DNA of 64,000 bases from an uncultured Clostridia bacterium (GCA_930989535.1 CAKNLK010000004.1:1-64000); one strand, 5' to 3'; positions 31,527 to 40,672 are shown, counted from the stretch's first letter. A program made the numbers and translations. The notes: generated by a model not told the origin, from the sequence alone.

Positions 31527-33557
31527 ATGAAACTTGCCATCGGCATCGACACGGGCGGAACGTATACCGACGCCGTGCTCTACGATTTCGAAACGAAAAA
31601 AATCCTCGGCACCGCCAAGGCGCTCACCACCAAAAACGATTTGTGCGTGGGCATCGGAAACGCGCTCGACGCCCTCCCGAACGAGCATTTCAGGGAAGTG
31701 CGCATGCTCTCCCTCTCCACCACGCTCGCCACCAACGCCTGCGTGGAGGGTAAGGGCGGCGCGGCGAAGCTCGTGTTCTTCAACGGGGATAAGGACATCC
31801 TCCAAAAATACGGCGGGGAATACGGCCTGCCGCCGGTGGGGGAAATCCTCGTCGAGCCGTGCCGCACCGATATTTCGGGGCAAATCGGGGAGTATCCCGA
31901 TTGGGAAAAATTCGAGCGCGACGTGCGCGAAAACTGCCGCAATGCGGACGGAATCGGCGTCATCGAGCTGTATTCCTTTAAAAACGGCGCCGTCATCGAA
32001 AGGGAAGCGAAGGAGCGCATCGCCAAAATCGCGGATATCCCCGTCACCTGCGGCTATGAACTCTTCCGCGAGCCGAACAGCCTGCAGCGCGGCGCGGGCA
32101 CCCTGCTCAACGCGGGGCTGTACCCCGTCATCGAAGACTTTCTGCGCGCCGTGCGCCGCGCCATGCGCGCGAGGGGAATCGACGCGCCCGCCGTTATCAT
32201 GCGCAGCGACGGCAGCCTGATGTCGGAGGAGTTCGCGCGCAAGCACCCCGTCGAAACGCTTTTATGCGGCCCCGCGGCGAGCGTCGCGGGCGGCTGCGCC
32301 CTTTCGCGCGAAAAGAATGCGGTCGTCGTCGATATGGGCGGCACCACCACGGACATCGCCATCGTCCAAGGCGGCCTGCCCGTGCGCGCGAACGACGGCG
32401 TCACCGTCGGCAAATGGCGCACCTATGTAGACGGCATGCTCATCCGCACTTTCGGGCTGGGCGGCGACAGTGCCGTGCATTACCGCGGCAAAAAACTCGT
32501 TTTGGATGAGTACCGCGTCGTGCCGCTGTGCGCCGCCGCGTCGCGCTATCCCGCCATGCGGGAGCGGCTTTCCCGCTTCGCCGCGAGCGGCGCGGGCGTG
32601 CATACGCAGTTCCGCTTCGAGTTTTACATGCTCGCGCGCGAGCCGCGTTCGCCCGAACGCTACACAGAGAGGGAGCAAAAGCTCATCGCCGCGCTTGCGG
32701 GCGGCCCGCTCATTTTAGACGAAGCCGCTGCGGCCGTCGGGCAGGATATTTACACTTTTAGCCCTTCCCGCTTAATCAAGGAGGGAATCGTGCAGGTGTG
32801 CGGTCTGACGCCCACCGACCTCATGCACGTGCGCGGCGATTTTTTGCGCTTCGACGCGGAAATTTCGCGCACGGCGGCGGAAATCGTGGCGCAGAACCTC
32901 GGCATAACGGCGGAGGCGCTGTGCGAGCTCGTCTACCGCGAAATCGAGCATAAGATGTACACGAACATCGTCAAAATACTCCTGCAGGTGCAGGATTCGT
33001 TCTTTGCCAAAAACGGATTCGACAGGGCGAGCGAGCACTTCATCGAGGAGAGCTATCGGCTCGCGCGCGGCGAGCGGGGCGGCGCGATGATACGCGCGCC
33101 GTTCACAACCGATTTCAAGCTGGTCGGCATCGGCGCGCCCATCCGCCTGTTTTTGGGCGGGGTGGCGGAGCTGTTGGGCACGGAGGCGGACGTGCCCGAA
33201 CATGGCGAAGTCGCGAACGCGCTCGGCGCGGTCACGGGCAACGTGTACGCCTCGTCGGAGGCGGAAATCCGCACGGGCTTTTTGGATACGGGCGCGCAGG
33301 GCTACTTCGTATACGGCGAAGGGGAAACGCGCGCTTTTGCCGAGGAGGAGGAAGCGGAGCGCTACGCGGAAGAGCTCGCCAAAACCGCCGCGCGCGGCAA
33401 AGCGGCGGACAGGGGCGCCGCCGGCGAGATTGCCGTCACCTGCCAAAAGAAGCGCCGCACCGCCGAAATCGGCTACGGCGACGGCGAGGGCAACGCCCTG
33501 TTCGTCGGCACCACCTTTACGGCGCAGGCAATCGGCACCGTCGGCTATGTGCAGTAA
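31527..33557 (+). CDS. Hydantoinase/oxoprolinase A-type protein
   Basis: A 676-aa protein of the HyuA family (actin-like ATPase fold). N-terminal nucleotide motif KLAIGIDTGGTYTDAVLYD; LSTTLATNACVEGKGG; the middle EPNSLQRGAGTLLNAGL; and VETLLCGPAASVAGGCAL...AVVVDMGGTTTDIAIVQGG followed by RTFGLGGDSAVH. The family hydrolyses 5-oxoproline or hydantoins with ATP, or carboxylates ketones. No HyuB partner is adjacent, which leaves the substrate open. Start at 31527 chosen because the ATPase motif begins there. Confidence 0.88.
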   Translation: MKLAIGIDTGGTYTDAVLYDFETKKILGTAKALTTKNDLCVGIGNALDALPNEHFREVRMLSLSTTLATNACVEGKGGAAKLVFFNGDKDILQKYGGEYGLPPVGEILVEPCRTDISGQIGEYPDWEKFERDVRENCRNADGIGVIELYSFKNGAVIEREAKERIAKIADIPVTCGYELFREPNSLQRGAGTLLNAGLYPVIEDFLRAVRRAMRARGIDAPAVIMRSDGSLMSEEFARKHPVETLLCGPAASVAGGCALSREKNAVVVDMGGTTTDIAIVQGGLPVRANDGVTVGKWRTYVDGMLIRTFGLGGDSAVHYRGKKLVLDEYRVVPLCAAASRYPAMRERLSRFAASGAGVHTQFRFEFYMLAREPRSPERYTEREQKLIAALAGGPLILDEAAAAVGQDIYTFSPSRLIKEGIVQVCGLTPTDLMHVRGDFLRFDAEISRTAAEIVAQNLGITAEALCELVYREIEHKMYTNIVKILLQVQDSFFAKNGFDRASEHFIEESYRLARGERGGAMIRAPFTTDFKLVGIGAPIRLFLGGVAELLGTEADVPEHGEVANALGAVTGNVYASSEAEIRTGFLDTGAQGYFVYGEGETRAFAEEEEAERYAEELAKTAARGKAADRGAAGEIAVTCQKKRRTAEIGYGDGEGNALFVGTTFTAQAIGTVGYVQ

Positions 33558-33576
33558 ACGAAAATTCAAAGCGTGT

Positions 33577-33612
33577 CGGCGCCCCGCGTTTTTGCGCGGG
33601 GCGCCGTTTGTT
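33577..33612 (+). terminator. Terminator after hydantoinase gene
   Basis: 12-bp stem CGGCGCCCCGCG/CGCGGGGCGCCG, then TTTGTT. The tail overlaps the -35 box of the prfB promoter. Confidence 0.88.
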
Positions 33613-33640
33613 GACAAGCCCGCTCCCCCTGTGCTATAAT
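33611..33640 (+). promoter_or_regulatory. prfB promoter
   Basis: TTGACA (33611-33616), 18-nt spacer, TATAAT (33635-33640). A GGGGCCGCGCGGCCCC palindrome follows in the leader. Confidence 0.82.
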
Positions 33641-33714
33641 ACTGGGGAAAATAATTCCAAACGGGGCCGCGCGGCCCCGCCTTTTGCCGATAGGGGCAAA
33701 ATTCAGGAGCAAAC

Positions 33715-34812
33715 ATGTTCAAAGCGGACGATTACAGATTGCGCGCCAAATCGCTTGCGGATACCCTGCAGGAGACCAAGGAGGCGCTCGACATCGATAT
33801 TTTGCGCGGCAGGCTCGCCGAGCTGAAAGCGGAGCAGGAAAAGCCGGAAGTGTGGGGCAATTTGGAGCTTTCCACCAAACTCGGGCGGGAGGTTTCCTCC
33901 GTCGAGGGCAAAATCAACGCGTACGAAAAGGGCAAAAAGGCGCTCGAAGAGGTGAACGACGTAATCGACCTCATCGAGGAGACGGGCGAAGAGGAGCTCG
34001 TGCCCGAACTCGATACCCTCCTCGCCACCGCGGAAGAGGATTTGGAGGATATGCGCATCCGCTCCCTCCTGCGCGGCAAGTACGACGGCTACAACGCCCT
34101 TTTAACGCTCCATTCGGGCGCAGGCGGCACCGAAAGCTGCGATTGGGTTTCCATGCTCTACCGCATGTACACCCGCTACGCCGAGCGCAACGGGTTTAAA
34201 GTGACCGAACTCGACCGCCTCGACGGCGACGAAGCGGGCATCAAGAGCGTCGATTTTAAAATCGAGGGCGAAAACGCGTACGGCTACTTAAAGGCGGAAA
34301 AGGGGGTACATCGATTGGTGCGCATCTCGCCTTTCGACGCGAACAAGCGCCGCCACACCTCCTTTGCCTCCCTCGAGGTCATGCCCGAAATCGAGGACGA
34401 CGGCGACGTGGAAATCCGCAGCGAGGACTTGAAGGTCACCACCTACCGCTCTTCGGGCGCGGGCGGCCAGCACATCAATAAGACGGAATCGGCCATCCGC
34501 ATCCAGCACATCCCCACGGGAATCGTCGTATCCTGCCAGAACGAGCGCTCGCAGATTCAGAACCGCGAAATGGCGATGAAGATGCTCCGCTCCAAGCTCA
34601 TCGAGCTCAAGGAGAGCGAGCGGCTCGCGAACGAGCAGAACATCAAGGGGGAAATCAAAAAAATCGAGTGGGGCAGCCAAATCCGCAGTTACGTGTTCTG
34701 CCCGTACACCCTCGTCAAAGACCACCGCACCGGCTGCGAAACGGGCAACATTCAGGCGGTCATGGACGGGGATATCCAGCCGTTTATCATCGATTATCTC
34801 AAAAAAAGCTGA
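33715..34812 (+). CDS. prfB: Peptide chain release factor 2
   Basis: A 365-aa class I release factor reading UGA/UAA. The catalytic GGQ is in YRSSGAGGQHINKTESAIRI. The RF2-type SGAGGTESCDWVSML and RISPFDANKRRHTSFASLEVMPE are present. The whole N-terminal domain (MFKADDYRLRAKSLADTLQ...) lies in one frame: the programmed +1 frameshift (CUU-UGA) common in bacterial prfB near codon 25 is absent. AGGAGC precedes the ATG. Confidence 0.96.
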   Translation: MFKADDYRLRAKSLADTLQETKEALDIDILRGRLAELKAEQEKPEVWGNLELSTKLGREVSSVEGKINAYEKGKKALEEVNDVIDLIEETGEEELVPELDTLLATAEEDLEDMRIRSLLRGKYDGYNALLTLHSGAGGTESCDWVSMLYRMYTRYAERNGFKVTELDRLDGDEAGIKSVDFKIEGENAYGYLKAEKGVHRLVRISPFDANKRRHTSFASLEVMPEIEDDGDVEIRSEDLKVTTYRSSGAGGQHINKTESAIRIQHIPTGIVVSCQNERSQIQNREMAMKMLRSKLIELKESERLANEQNIKGEIKKIEWGSQIRSYVFCPYTLVKDHRTGCETGNIQAVMDGDIQPFIIDYLKKS

Positions 34813-34918
34813 ACGGTTTGCCGAAATAGGGGCGAAATCCGCCTTCGGCAGGCGCGTCGTTGTGCGCGGCAAACCGCGCGGCGCCGCATTGCCCGCGCAA
34901 AACCGTTCGGAGGAGAGC

Positions 34919-35554
34919 ATGAAAAAATATTATAAACTCGTTCGGCGGGGGCCGAACGCGGCCTTTTTTATCGTACTCGGCTGTATCTTTCTCGGTTTGG
35001 GCGTTCTGGCGCTCTTCTTTATGGAGCCGCCGCTGCCGTGGGCGGTTTCCTGCTTCGTATTCGGCGCGCTGTTGGGCTCGCTGCCCCTCTTCGTTGTATA
35101 TGCCCGCTACGGTATGCGGGGGAATACGCTGCACTATCCGAAATACGGTATTCCGCGCAGGAAAGCCGCGAGCGAAATCGGCGCCGCCGTCATCTGCATT
35201 TACGACGAATACCGCCGCGGCAAGGGGTTTGCGCCCGTCTCTTTCCAGACGGAGAACGGCCGGGCGTACGTCCCCGGGCTCGTGCTGCTCGAATCGCTGA
35301 CGGAGGAAGTGCTGGATTTGTGCAACACCCGCACGAACACGCGGCTCACTTTCCGCCGTCAGACGGTGACGGAGATGCCGCTCGATTTTGCGTTTTTAAA
35401 GGAGTTTTGGAACTCCGATTTCGCGGGAAAAGTTTACATCTTCGAAGATATTTACGCGCTGTACCGCTCGGCGCTCGACGAAATATTCGGGGACAGCGAG
35501 CGCGTCACGGTGTACGACCGTATCCCGCAAAAGCTGAAAAAGGTTAAAAAATGA
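34919..35554 (+). CDS. Two-helix membrane protein of unknown function
   Basis: A 211-aa protein I do not recognise. Two adjacent membrane helices (about residues 12-34 and 39-62, with MEPPLP between) are followed by a cytoplasmic alpha/beta domain containing YPKYGIPRRKAASEIGAAVICIYDEY and a short EDIYALYRSALDEIFGD helix. The start follows CGGAGGAGAG. It has its own terminator. PH-like or YcxB-like membrane proteins look similar, but no motif decides. Confidence 0.7.
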   Translation: MKKYYKLVRRGPNAAFFIVLGCIFLGLGVLALFFMEPPLPWAVSCFVFGALLGSLPLFVVYARYGMRGNTLHYPKYGIPRRKAASEIGAAVICIYDEYRRGKGFAPVSFQTENGRAYVPGLVLLESLTEEVLDLCNTRTNTRLTFRRQTVTEMPLDFAFLKEFWNSDFAGKVYIFEDIYALYRSALDEIFGDSERVTVYDRIPQKLKKVKK

Positions 35555-35575
35555 GGGTGCGTCCCTCATTTTTTT
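35546..35575 (+). terminator. Terminator overlapping the stop codon
   Basis: Stem AAAAAATGAGGG/CCCTCATTTTTT, loop TGCGT, T-run. The TGA stop of the membrane protein gene lies inside the left arm. Confidence 0.88.
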
Positions 35576-35686
35576 GCACATACATCTGTTTTCCGGCGCA
35601 TATATGCGGCTGTATTGCCGCCGCGCGCCGAAACTGCGCCCAAGTGTGCCGCCGCGCATATGCGTTTTTGCGGCAGGGAGGTTAAT

Positions 35687-36742
35687 ATGGGGTATTCCGC
35701 GCGGTTTGCCGCCCTTCAACTCAAAGAAAAGCCGGTCATTCTCGGCATCGAAAGCTCGTGCGACGAAACGGCCGCCGCAATCGTCCGCGGCAGGGAACTG
35801 TTATCCAACGTCGTAATTTCCTCCGCGGCGGAGCAGGCGAAGTACGGCGGCGTTGTGCCGGAAATCGCTTCCCGCGCCCATACCGACGCAATCGAGCGGG
35901 CGGTCGAGTCGGCCGTGCGCGAGGCCGGCATCTGCAATGCCGATATCGACGCGGTCGCCGTCACCTACGGGGCGGGGCTGTTGGGCGCGCTCTTGGTCGG
36001 GCTGTCCTTTGCCAAGTCGTTCGCCTGGTCGCTGGGCGTGCCGCTCATCGCGGTCAACCACATCCGCGGGCACATGGCGGCGGCGTATCTGGCGGACGAG
36101 GCGCTCGAGCCACCCTTCATCACCCTGCTCGCCAGCGGCGGGCACACCGCGGTTATTTACACGAAAAGCTACACCGAATTTGAAATTCTCGGCTCCACGC
36201 GCGACGATGCCGCGGGCGAAGCGTTCGACAAGGCGGCGCGCGTGTTGGGGCTTCCGTATCCCGGCGGGCCGAGCGTGGAAAAGCTCGCGCGCGAGGGCGA
36301 GGCGAATATATCTTTCCCCAAAATGTTCAGGGGCAGCGGGTACGATTTTTCGTACAGCGGGTTAAAGACGGCGGTCATCAACTACTGCCACACCAGGGAG
36401 CAGAAGGGGGAGGAGTACAGCCGCGCAGACGTGGCGGCGTCCTTTCAGGCGGCGGCGTGCGGCGTTTTGGCGGAGCGCGCGGTCGCGGCGGCGAAGGAAA
36501 AAAAGTGTAAAACTATTGCCGCGGGCGGCGGCGTCATCGCCAACGGGTACCTGCGCGAACTGTTGCAAAAAGAGTGCGCGTCGGCGGGCATCCGGCTCGT
36601 CCTGCCCGAAAAGAAGTACTGCACCGATAACGCCGCCATGATAGCCGCGGAGGGTTTGGTGCAGTACCATGCCGAAAATTTTGCCGACCTTTCCGTAAAC
36701 GCCTGCGCGCATATTCCGCTGGGGAAGAAGGGGAAGCAGTAA
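35687..36742 (+). CDS. tsaD: tRNA N6-adenosine threonylcarbamoyltransferase
   Basis: A 351-aa ASKHA-fold metalloprotein completing t6A37 of tRNAs with TsaB/TsaE. Motifs: VILGIESSCDETAAAIV, GGVVPEIASRAHTDAI, AVTYGAGLLGALLVGLSFAKSFAW, VNHIRGHMAAAYL (two metal His), LLASGGHTAVIY, DDAAGEAFDKAARVLGLPYPGGPSVEKLA and GGGVIANGYLRELL. Start at 35687 follows GGGAGG. Single-gene unit here: tsaB and tsaE are not neighbours. The 130-bp gap before it is GC-rich with CATATG-containing palindromes. Confidence 0.97.
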   Translation: MGYSARFAALQLKEKPVILGIESSCDETAAAIVRGRELLSNVVISSAAEQAKYGGVVPEIASRAHTDAIERAVESAVREAGICNADIDAVAVTYGAGLLGALLVGLSFAKSFAWSLGVPLIAVNHIRGHMAAAYLADEALEPPFITLLASGGHTAVIYTKSYTEFEILGSTRDDAAGEAFDKAARVLGLPYPGGPSVEKLAREGEANISFPKMFRGSGYDFSYSGLKTAVINYCHTREQKGEEYSRADVAASFQAAACGVLAERAVAAAKEKKCKTIAAGGGVIANGYLRELLQKECASAGIRLVLPEKKYCTDNAAMIAAEGLVQYHAENFADLSVNACAHIPLGKKGKQ

Positions 36743-36748
36743 ACGAGT

Positions 36749-36930
36749 TCTCGAAATTTGTTTTAAGCTGATAAAACAAATTTCCGAGATTTTGAGGGCT
36801 CTGCCCTTTGTGCCGCGCATTTTAGGGGCACACCAAAATACGCGCGGCACATTCACCCGCTGAGGTCGCAGGTATGCGACAAATTGAGTGCGCTTAGGCA
36901 AAAGCGTGGTTTTGCCACGCGCAGTTGAGT
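36749..36930 (-). repeat. Structured RNA-like intergenic element, copy F
   Basis: Minus strand, starting 6 nt after the tsaD stop. 3' hairpin with A/T stem and loop TCAGCT (36749-36789). P4 reduced to GAGGGCTCTGCCCTTT-type. P3 perfect 9-bp GTGCCGCGC/GCGCGGCAC (36810-36818 with 36842-36850), loop with GGTGTGCCCCTAAAA. P2 GTCGC/GCGAC. P1 (36888-36924) with loop CCACGC. TATAAT on the minus strand (about 36931-36936) lies just upstream of its 5' end. Confidence 0.86.
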
Positions 36931-36951
36931 ATTATAAATATAAAACTTATA

Positions 36952-36986
36952 CTCACGGAAAATCGCAGTGAAGCGAGATTTTCGTG
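36952..36986. repeat. Orphan element-type terminal hairpin
   Basis: Inverted repeat TCACGGAAAATCGC.../...GCGAGATTTTCGTGGA flanking copy F on its 5' side; same sequence type as the hairpin at 9251-9286. Confidence 0.6.
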
Positions 36987-37049
36987 GACAGGTTGCCTGC
37001 CGCAGGTTGCAACCCAAAACAATGTATAAATCCATAAGAATCCGTCAAT

Positions 37050-37084
37050 AACCGCTTCCGAAAATGTTCGGAGGCGGTTTTTTC
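37050..37084 (+). terminator. Terminator-like hairpin containing an SD
   Basis: Stem AACCGCTTCCGA/TCGGAGGCGGTT with TTTTTT ends 2 nt before an ATG. The right arm contains GGAGG, the only SD for the gene at 37086, so the hairpin could stop transcription or mask translation. Confidence 0.6.
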
Positions 37085-37085
37085 T

Positions 37086-37526
37086 ATGCGTTCGTTCCGC
37101 AAAAGTCTGGCAATTTTATTCGCGGGCGTCGTGCTTGCGGCGCTGTTCGTCCTGCCCCAGATGCTCGATAAAAACCTGCTCTTTGCGGGCGCGGAAAGCT
37201 ACATATTCTATACGGGCAGCCAAAGCTCCAACGCGCAAATTACCCTTGCGGAGGGGGAAGATGCGGCGCGCGTCAAGTTTTTTCTTGCCGGCGTTACGGG
37301 CGAGAGCGCCCGCTACGAGAGCGCGGAGAGCGCCTTTGCGCAGGCGGAAAGGTACGGCGCAAAACTTTTGTTCTGCGAAAGGGCGGCGGACGTTACCAAC
37401 TATTATTACTATTCGCCCCGCCTTTGCGGCGGCGTGGAAATCGGCGGCGCGCTCGTCAACCTGCACGTGGCGGTGCGGGGCGCGGGCGCGAGCGTGGGCA
37501 GCCCGCTCATCTTCGGCGGGTATTGA
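37086..37526 (+). CDS. Hypothetical secreted/membrane-anchored protein
   Basis: A 146-aa protein with an N-terminal hydrophobic segment (LAILFAGVVLAALFVLP) acting as signal or anchor. The C-terminal half (NYYYYSPRL...ALVNLHVAVRG...VGSPLIFGGY) faintly resembles the end of YwmB proteins, which in Bacillus sit next to spoIID/spoIIQ genes; the M23/SpoIIQ-like gene follows 95 nt later. Only about half the YwmB length is present, so the relation is uncertain. Its SD is inside the preceding hairpin. Confidence 0.6.
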   Translation: MRSFRKSLAILFAGVVLAALFVLPQMLDKNLLFAGAESYIFYTGSQSSNAQITLAEGEDAARVKFFLAGVTGESARYESAESAFAQAERYGAKLLFCERAADVTNYYYYSPRLCGGVEIGGALVNLHVAVRGAGASVGSPLIFGGY

Positions 37527-37621
37527 TTCGCCCGAGCAATTTGTGGCAAAAAATTTTTGAAAGCATGTATAAAAGCCGAAAATCGGTCAAAAATCAAAAC
37601 ATCAAATCTCGGAGGAGTGTT

Positions 37622-38287
37622 ATGAAAGACAAAAAGATTGCCGAAACCGAAACTACGGTCAAGGTAAAACGCAAAAGCATCTATTATATCTTAATCGCGG
37701 CCTGCGCGCTCATCCTCGCGGCGGCGATTGCAGTCACCGTCGTATTCGTCACGATGGACAATTCGCCGACGATCGACAACCCGGACAACCCCGGCGGCGA
37801 AAACCCCGACGACGGGAAAGACCCTGATGACGGCACGGACGAACCGGACGAGCCGAGCGACGTGGAGGTCGTGTTCTCTCTCCCCGTATCGGGCGCGACG
37901 GTCGGAACGACGTATACTTTCTGGTACAATTCCACGCTGAACCGCTACAACCTGCACCAGGGCATCGACTTTAAGGCGGACGCGGGCACGCAGGTCACCG
38001 CGGCGTATGCGGGCACCGTCGAGAGCATTTCGGATACCCTTTTGGAGGGCGGCAAGGTAGTTATCAGCCACGGCGACGGGCTGACGACGGAATACGCCTC
38101 CATCGACGTTGCGTCGACGCTGAAGGTGGGCGACAAGGTAGAGCAGGGCACTTTGCTCGGCACCGTTTCCGCCGCGGCGGACGCAATGGGCAACGAATAC
38201 AACGAAGGGGCGCATCTGCATTTCGGCGTCTTTGAAAACGGCGAAAGCATCGACCCGACGACCTATCTGGAGATTGACGAAAAGTAA
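37622..38287 (+). CDS. M23 peptidase, SpoIIQ-like
   Basis: A 221-aa single-pass protein: cytoplasmic Lys-rich start, membrane helix (about residues 24-48), an acidic Pro/Asp/Gly linker (PDNPGGENPDDGKDPDD...), then a LytM domain. Zinc residues are intact: NLHQGIDFKA (HxxxD) and GAHLHFGVFENG (HxH). FWYNSTLNRYNLHQGIDF is close to SpoIIQ proteins, which bridge the forespore membrane to SpoIIIAH; in Clostridia these keep the metal site. A sporulation role is inferred. SD GGAGGAG. Confidence 0.83.
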   Translation: MKDKKIAETETTVKVKRKSIYYILIAACALILAAAIAVTVVFVTMDNSPTIDNPDNPGGENPDDGKDPDDGTDEPDEPSDVEVVFSLPVSGATVGTTYTFWYNSTLNRYNLHQGIDFKADAGTQVTAAYAGTVESISDTLLEGGKVVISHGDGLTTEYASIDVASTLKVGDKVEQGTLLGTVSAAADAMGNEYNEGAHLHFGVFENGESIDPTTYLEIDEK

Positions 38288-38321
38288 TATTCTCCGCAGA
38301 CAATGCTTATTCTCCCTCACG

Positions 38322-38362
38322 AAAAATGTTCCCGTGCGGCCGGCCGTGCGGGAACATTTTTA
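38322..38362. terminator. Bidirectional terminator
   Basis: Stem AAAAATGTTCCCG/CGGGAACATTTTT with a GC-rich top (GCGGCCGGCCG), T-rich on both strands, 35 nt after the M23 gene. Confidence 0.88.
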
Positions 38363-38475
38363 TTTTCGCGAAAATTCGCCCTTTCCGCCCGGCGCAACGA
38401 GGCAAAAAAAGTTGTGCAAAGCGGCGGTTATATGATAAAATAAGAGCGGAAAATTCGATTACGGCAGGAAAGTGC

Positions 38476-39159
38476 ATGCACGAAGGACATAGGGAGCGCC
38501 TGCGCGAAAAATTGGAATCGCACGGCGAAGCGCTCACCGATATTCAGATTTTGGAAATGGCGCTGTTCGAAAGCATTGCCCGCAAGGACACCAACCCCGT
38601 TGCGCACGCTCTGCTCGACAGTTTCGGCAATCTCGCCGGCGTGTTTTCGGCGTCTCCGCGCCTTCTGCGCGCGGTTGCCGGCGTGGGCGAGCGCTCGGCG
38701 GAGCATATCCGCCTCATGGGGCTCTTGCTCGAACGCATCAATCAGTCGCGCATCGTACGCAGGCGGATGTATAACTTTGCGGAGGTGAGCGATTTTGTGC
38801 GCGGCCGCTTTTCCGACGAGGAGACGGAAAAGCTGGAAGTGTATCTGCTGGACAAGGACGGCCTGCTCCTCTGTGTGCGCAGTTTTTCCGCCGCCCGCAG
38901 AGACAGCGTCGCCGTGGACAGCAAGACGCTCAACCTGCTTCTCTCCGAAGCCAAGCCGCACGGCATCATCGTCGCGCACAATCACCCCAGCGGCGTGGCC
39001 GAGCCTTCGGGCGGCGACGACGCGGCCCTGCTCGATATGGCGCAGGTGTGCCGCATGCAGGGCGTCCGCCTGTGCGATTCGGTCATCTTCGCCAAGGGCG
39101 AACTGTTCAGCTACTACCATTCCGGCAGGCTCGCACAGCTTCTGTCGGAGAAAAAATGA
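38476..39159 (+). CDS. radC: RadC/JAMM domain DNA repair protein
   Basis: A 227-aa RadC. The N-terminal helix-hairpin-helix part (DSFGNLAGVFSASPRLLRAVAGVGERSAEHIRLM) is followed by the JAMM metalloprotease-like domain with AKPHGIIVAHNHPSGVAEPSGGDDAAL (HxH...D) and the catalytic Glu expected near KLEVYLLDKDG. Start at 38476 follows CAGGAAAG. A likely promoter (TTGTGC, 18 nt, TAAAAT) lies upstream. The function of RadC in repair is disputed. Confidence 0.93.
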   Translation: MHEGHRERLREKLESHGEALTDIQILEMALFESIARKDTNPVAHALLDSFGNLAGVFSASPRLLRAVAGVGERSAEHIRLMGLLLERINQSRIVRRRMYNFAEVSDFVRGRFSDEETEKLEVYLLDKDGLLLCVRSFSAARRDSVAVDSKTLNLLLSEAKPHGIIVAHNHPSGVAEPSGGDDAALLDMAQVCRMQGVRLCDSVIFAKGELFSYYHSGRLAQLLSEKK

Positions 39160-39190
39160 TATACAGAAAAGATTTACCGAGGAAATGACA

Positions 39191-40627
39191 ATGAAAGAAG
39201 TGAGAACGAGATTTGCGCCCAGCCCCACGGGCTACATGCACATCGGCAACCTGCGCACCGCGCTGTACGGGTACCTGTACGCCAAAAAGGAGGGGGGCAA
39301 ATTTATCCTCCGCCTGGAGGATACCGACAGCAAGCGCTACGTCGCGGGGGCGGTGCAGATTATCTACGATACGCTCAAAGACGCGGGCATCCGCTACGAC
39401 GAAGGCCCCGACATCGGCGGGGATTACGGCCCGTATATTCAGAGCGAGCGCGCCGCCATCTATAAAGAATACGCCGAAAAGCTGGTGGAGCTGGGCGGCG
39501 CATACTATTGCTTCTGCGACAAGGAGCGCATCGACTCGTTAAAGGACGAGAACGGCGTCGGCCGCTACGACAAGCACTGCCTGCGCCTTTCCAAGGAGGA
39601 AATCGCCGAAAAGCTTGCGGCGGGCGTACCCTACGTCATCCGCCAGAATGTGCCCGAGGAGGGGAGCGGCAGCTATGAAGACCTCGTGTACGGCACCGTC
39701 ACCGTCGATTTCAAGGACATCGAGGACGGCATCCTCTTAAAGAGCGACGGCATGCCCACCTACAACTTCGCGAACGTGGTGGACGACCACCTGATGGGCA
39801 TCACGCACGTCATCCGCGGCAGCGAATACCTCTCGTCCACCCCCAAATACAACCTCATGTACGACGCGTTCGGCTGGGAGCGCCCCACCTATATCCACCT
39901 GCCGCCCATCATGAAGAACGCGCACGAAAAGCTCTCCAAGCGCAACGGCGACGCAAGCTACCAAGACCTCGTCGACAAGGGGTACATCAAGGAGGCGATT
40001 ATCAACTACATTGCCCTCCTCGGCTGGAGCCCCAAGAGCAACCAGGAGAAGATGTCGCTTAGGGAGCTGGAGGAGAATTTCTCCCTTTCGGGCATCAACA
40101 AGTCTCCCTCCATCTTCGACGAGCCGAAGCTGCGCTGGCTTTCGGGCGAATATATCCGCGCCATGAGCGCGGAGGAGTTTAAAGCCGTCGCTCTGCCTTT
40201 CCTGCAGAGGAGCAAGGCGTACGGAAAATACGACGAGGCCAAACTGCTCAAAATGCTGCAGTCGCGCGTGGACGTTTTGGAGGATATCCCGTCCAAAATC
40301 GATTTTTTGGAGGAATATGGGGACATCGATTCCGCGCTGTACTTCAACAAAAAGATGAAGTCGGACGCGGAAATCGCCAAAGCCGTGCTCCCTGCGGCGG
40401 CGGAAGTGCTGAAAAATTTGGAAAAATTCGAAAACGCCGAACTGTACGCCGCCCTCGTGGCGCTGGCGCAGGAGAAGGGCATGAAGAACGGCCAGGTGCT
40501 CTGGTGCGTGCGCATCGCGCTCACGGGCAGGGAAAATACCCCCGGCGGCGCGAGCGAGATGGCGGAGCTTTTGGGCAGAGAGCGCTCGCTGGAGCGGCTC
40601 GCCCACGCCATGGAGCTGCTCGCTTGA
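39191..40627 (+). CDS. gltX: Glutamyl-tRNA synthetase
   Basis: A 478-aa class I synthetase. HIGH motif as RFAPSPTGYMHIGNLRTALYG, EDTDSKRYVAGA, DGMPTYNFANVVDDHLMGITHVIRGSEYLSSTPKY, and KMSKS motif as EKLSKRNGDASYQD. The C-terminal anticodon-binding helical domain ends GLU-type GRENTPGGASEMAELLGRE. AGGAAATGACA precedes the ATG. It follows radC by 31 nt and precedes the sensor kinase by 45 nt, so it may be in one transcript with both. Confidence 0.96.
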   Translation: MKEVRTRFAPSPTGYMHIGNLRTALYGYLYAKKEGGKFILRLEDTDSKRYVAGAVQIIYDTLKDAGIRYDEGPDIGGDYGPYIQSERAAIYKEYAEKLVELGGAYYCFCDKERIDSLKDENGVGRYDKHCLRLSKEEIAEKLAAGVPYVIRQNVPEEGSGSYEDLVYGTVTVDFKDIEDGILLKSDGMPTYNFANVVDDHLMGITHVIRGSEYLSSTPKYNLMYDAFGWERPTYIHLPPIMKNAHEKLSKRNGDASYQDLVDKGYIKEAIINYIALLGWSPKSNQEKMSLRELEENFSLSGINKSPSIFDEPKLRWLSGEYIRAMSAEEFKAVALPFLQRSKAYGKYDEAKLLKMLQSRVDVLEDIPSKIDFLEEYGDIDSALYFNKKMKSDAEIAKAVLPAAAEVLKNLEKFENAELYAALVALAQEKGMKNGQVLWCVRIALTGRENTPGGASEMAELLGRERSLERLAHAMELLA

Positions 40628-40672
40628 CGGGCAAAAACCGCACAGACTTTTGCGGATTCGGCGGGTAGGGTT

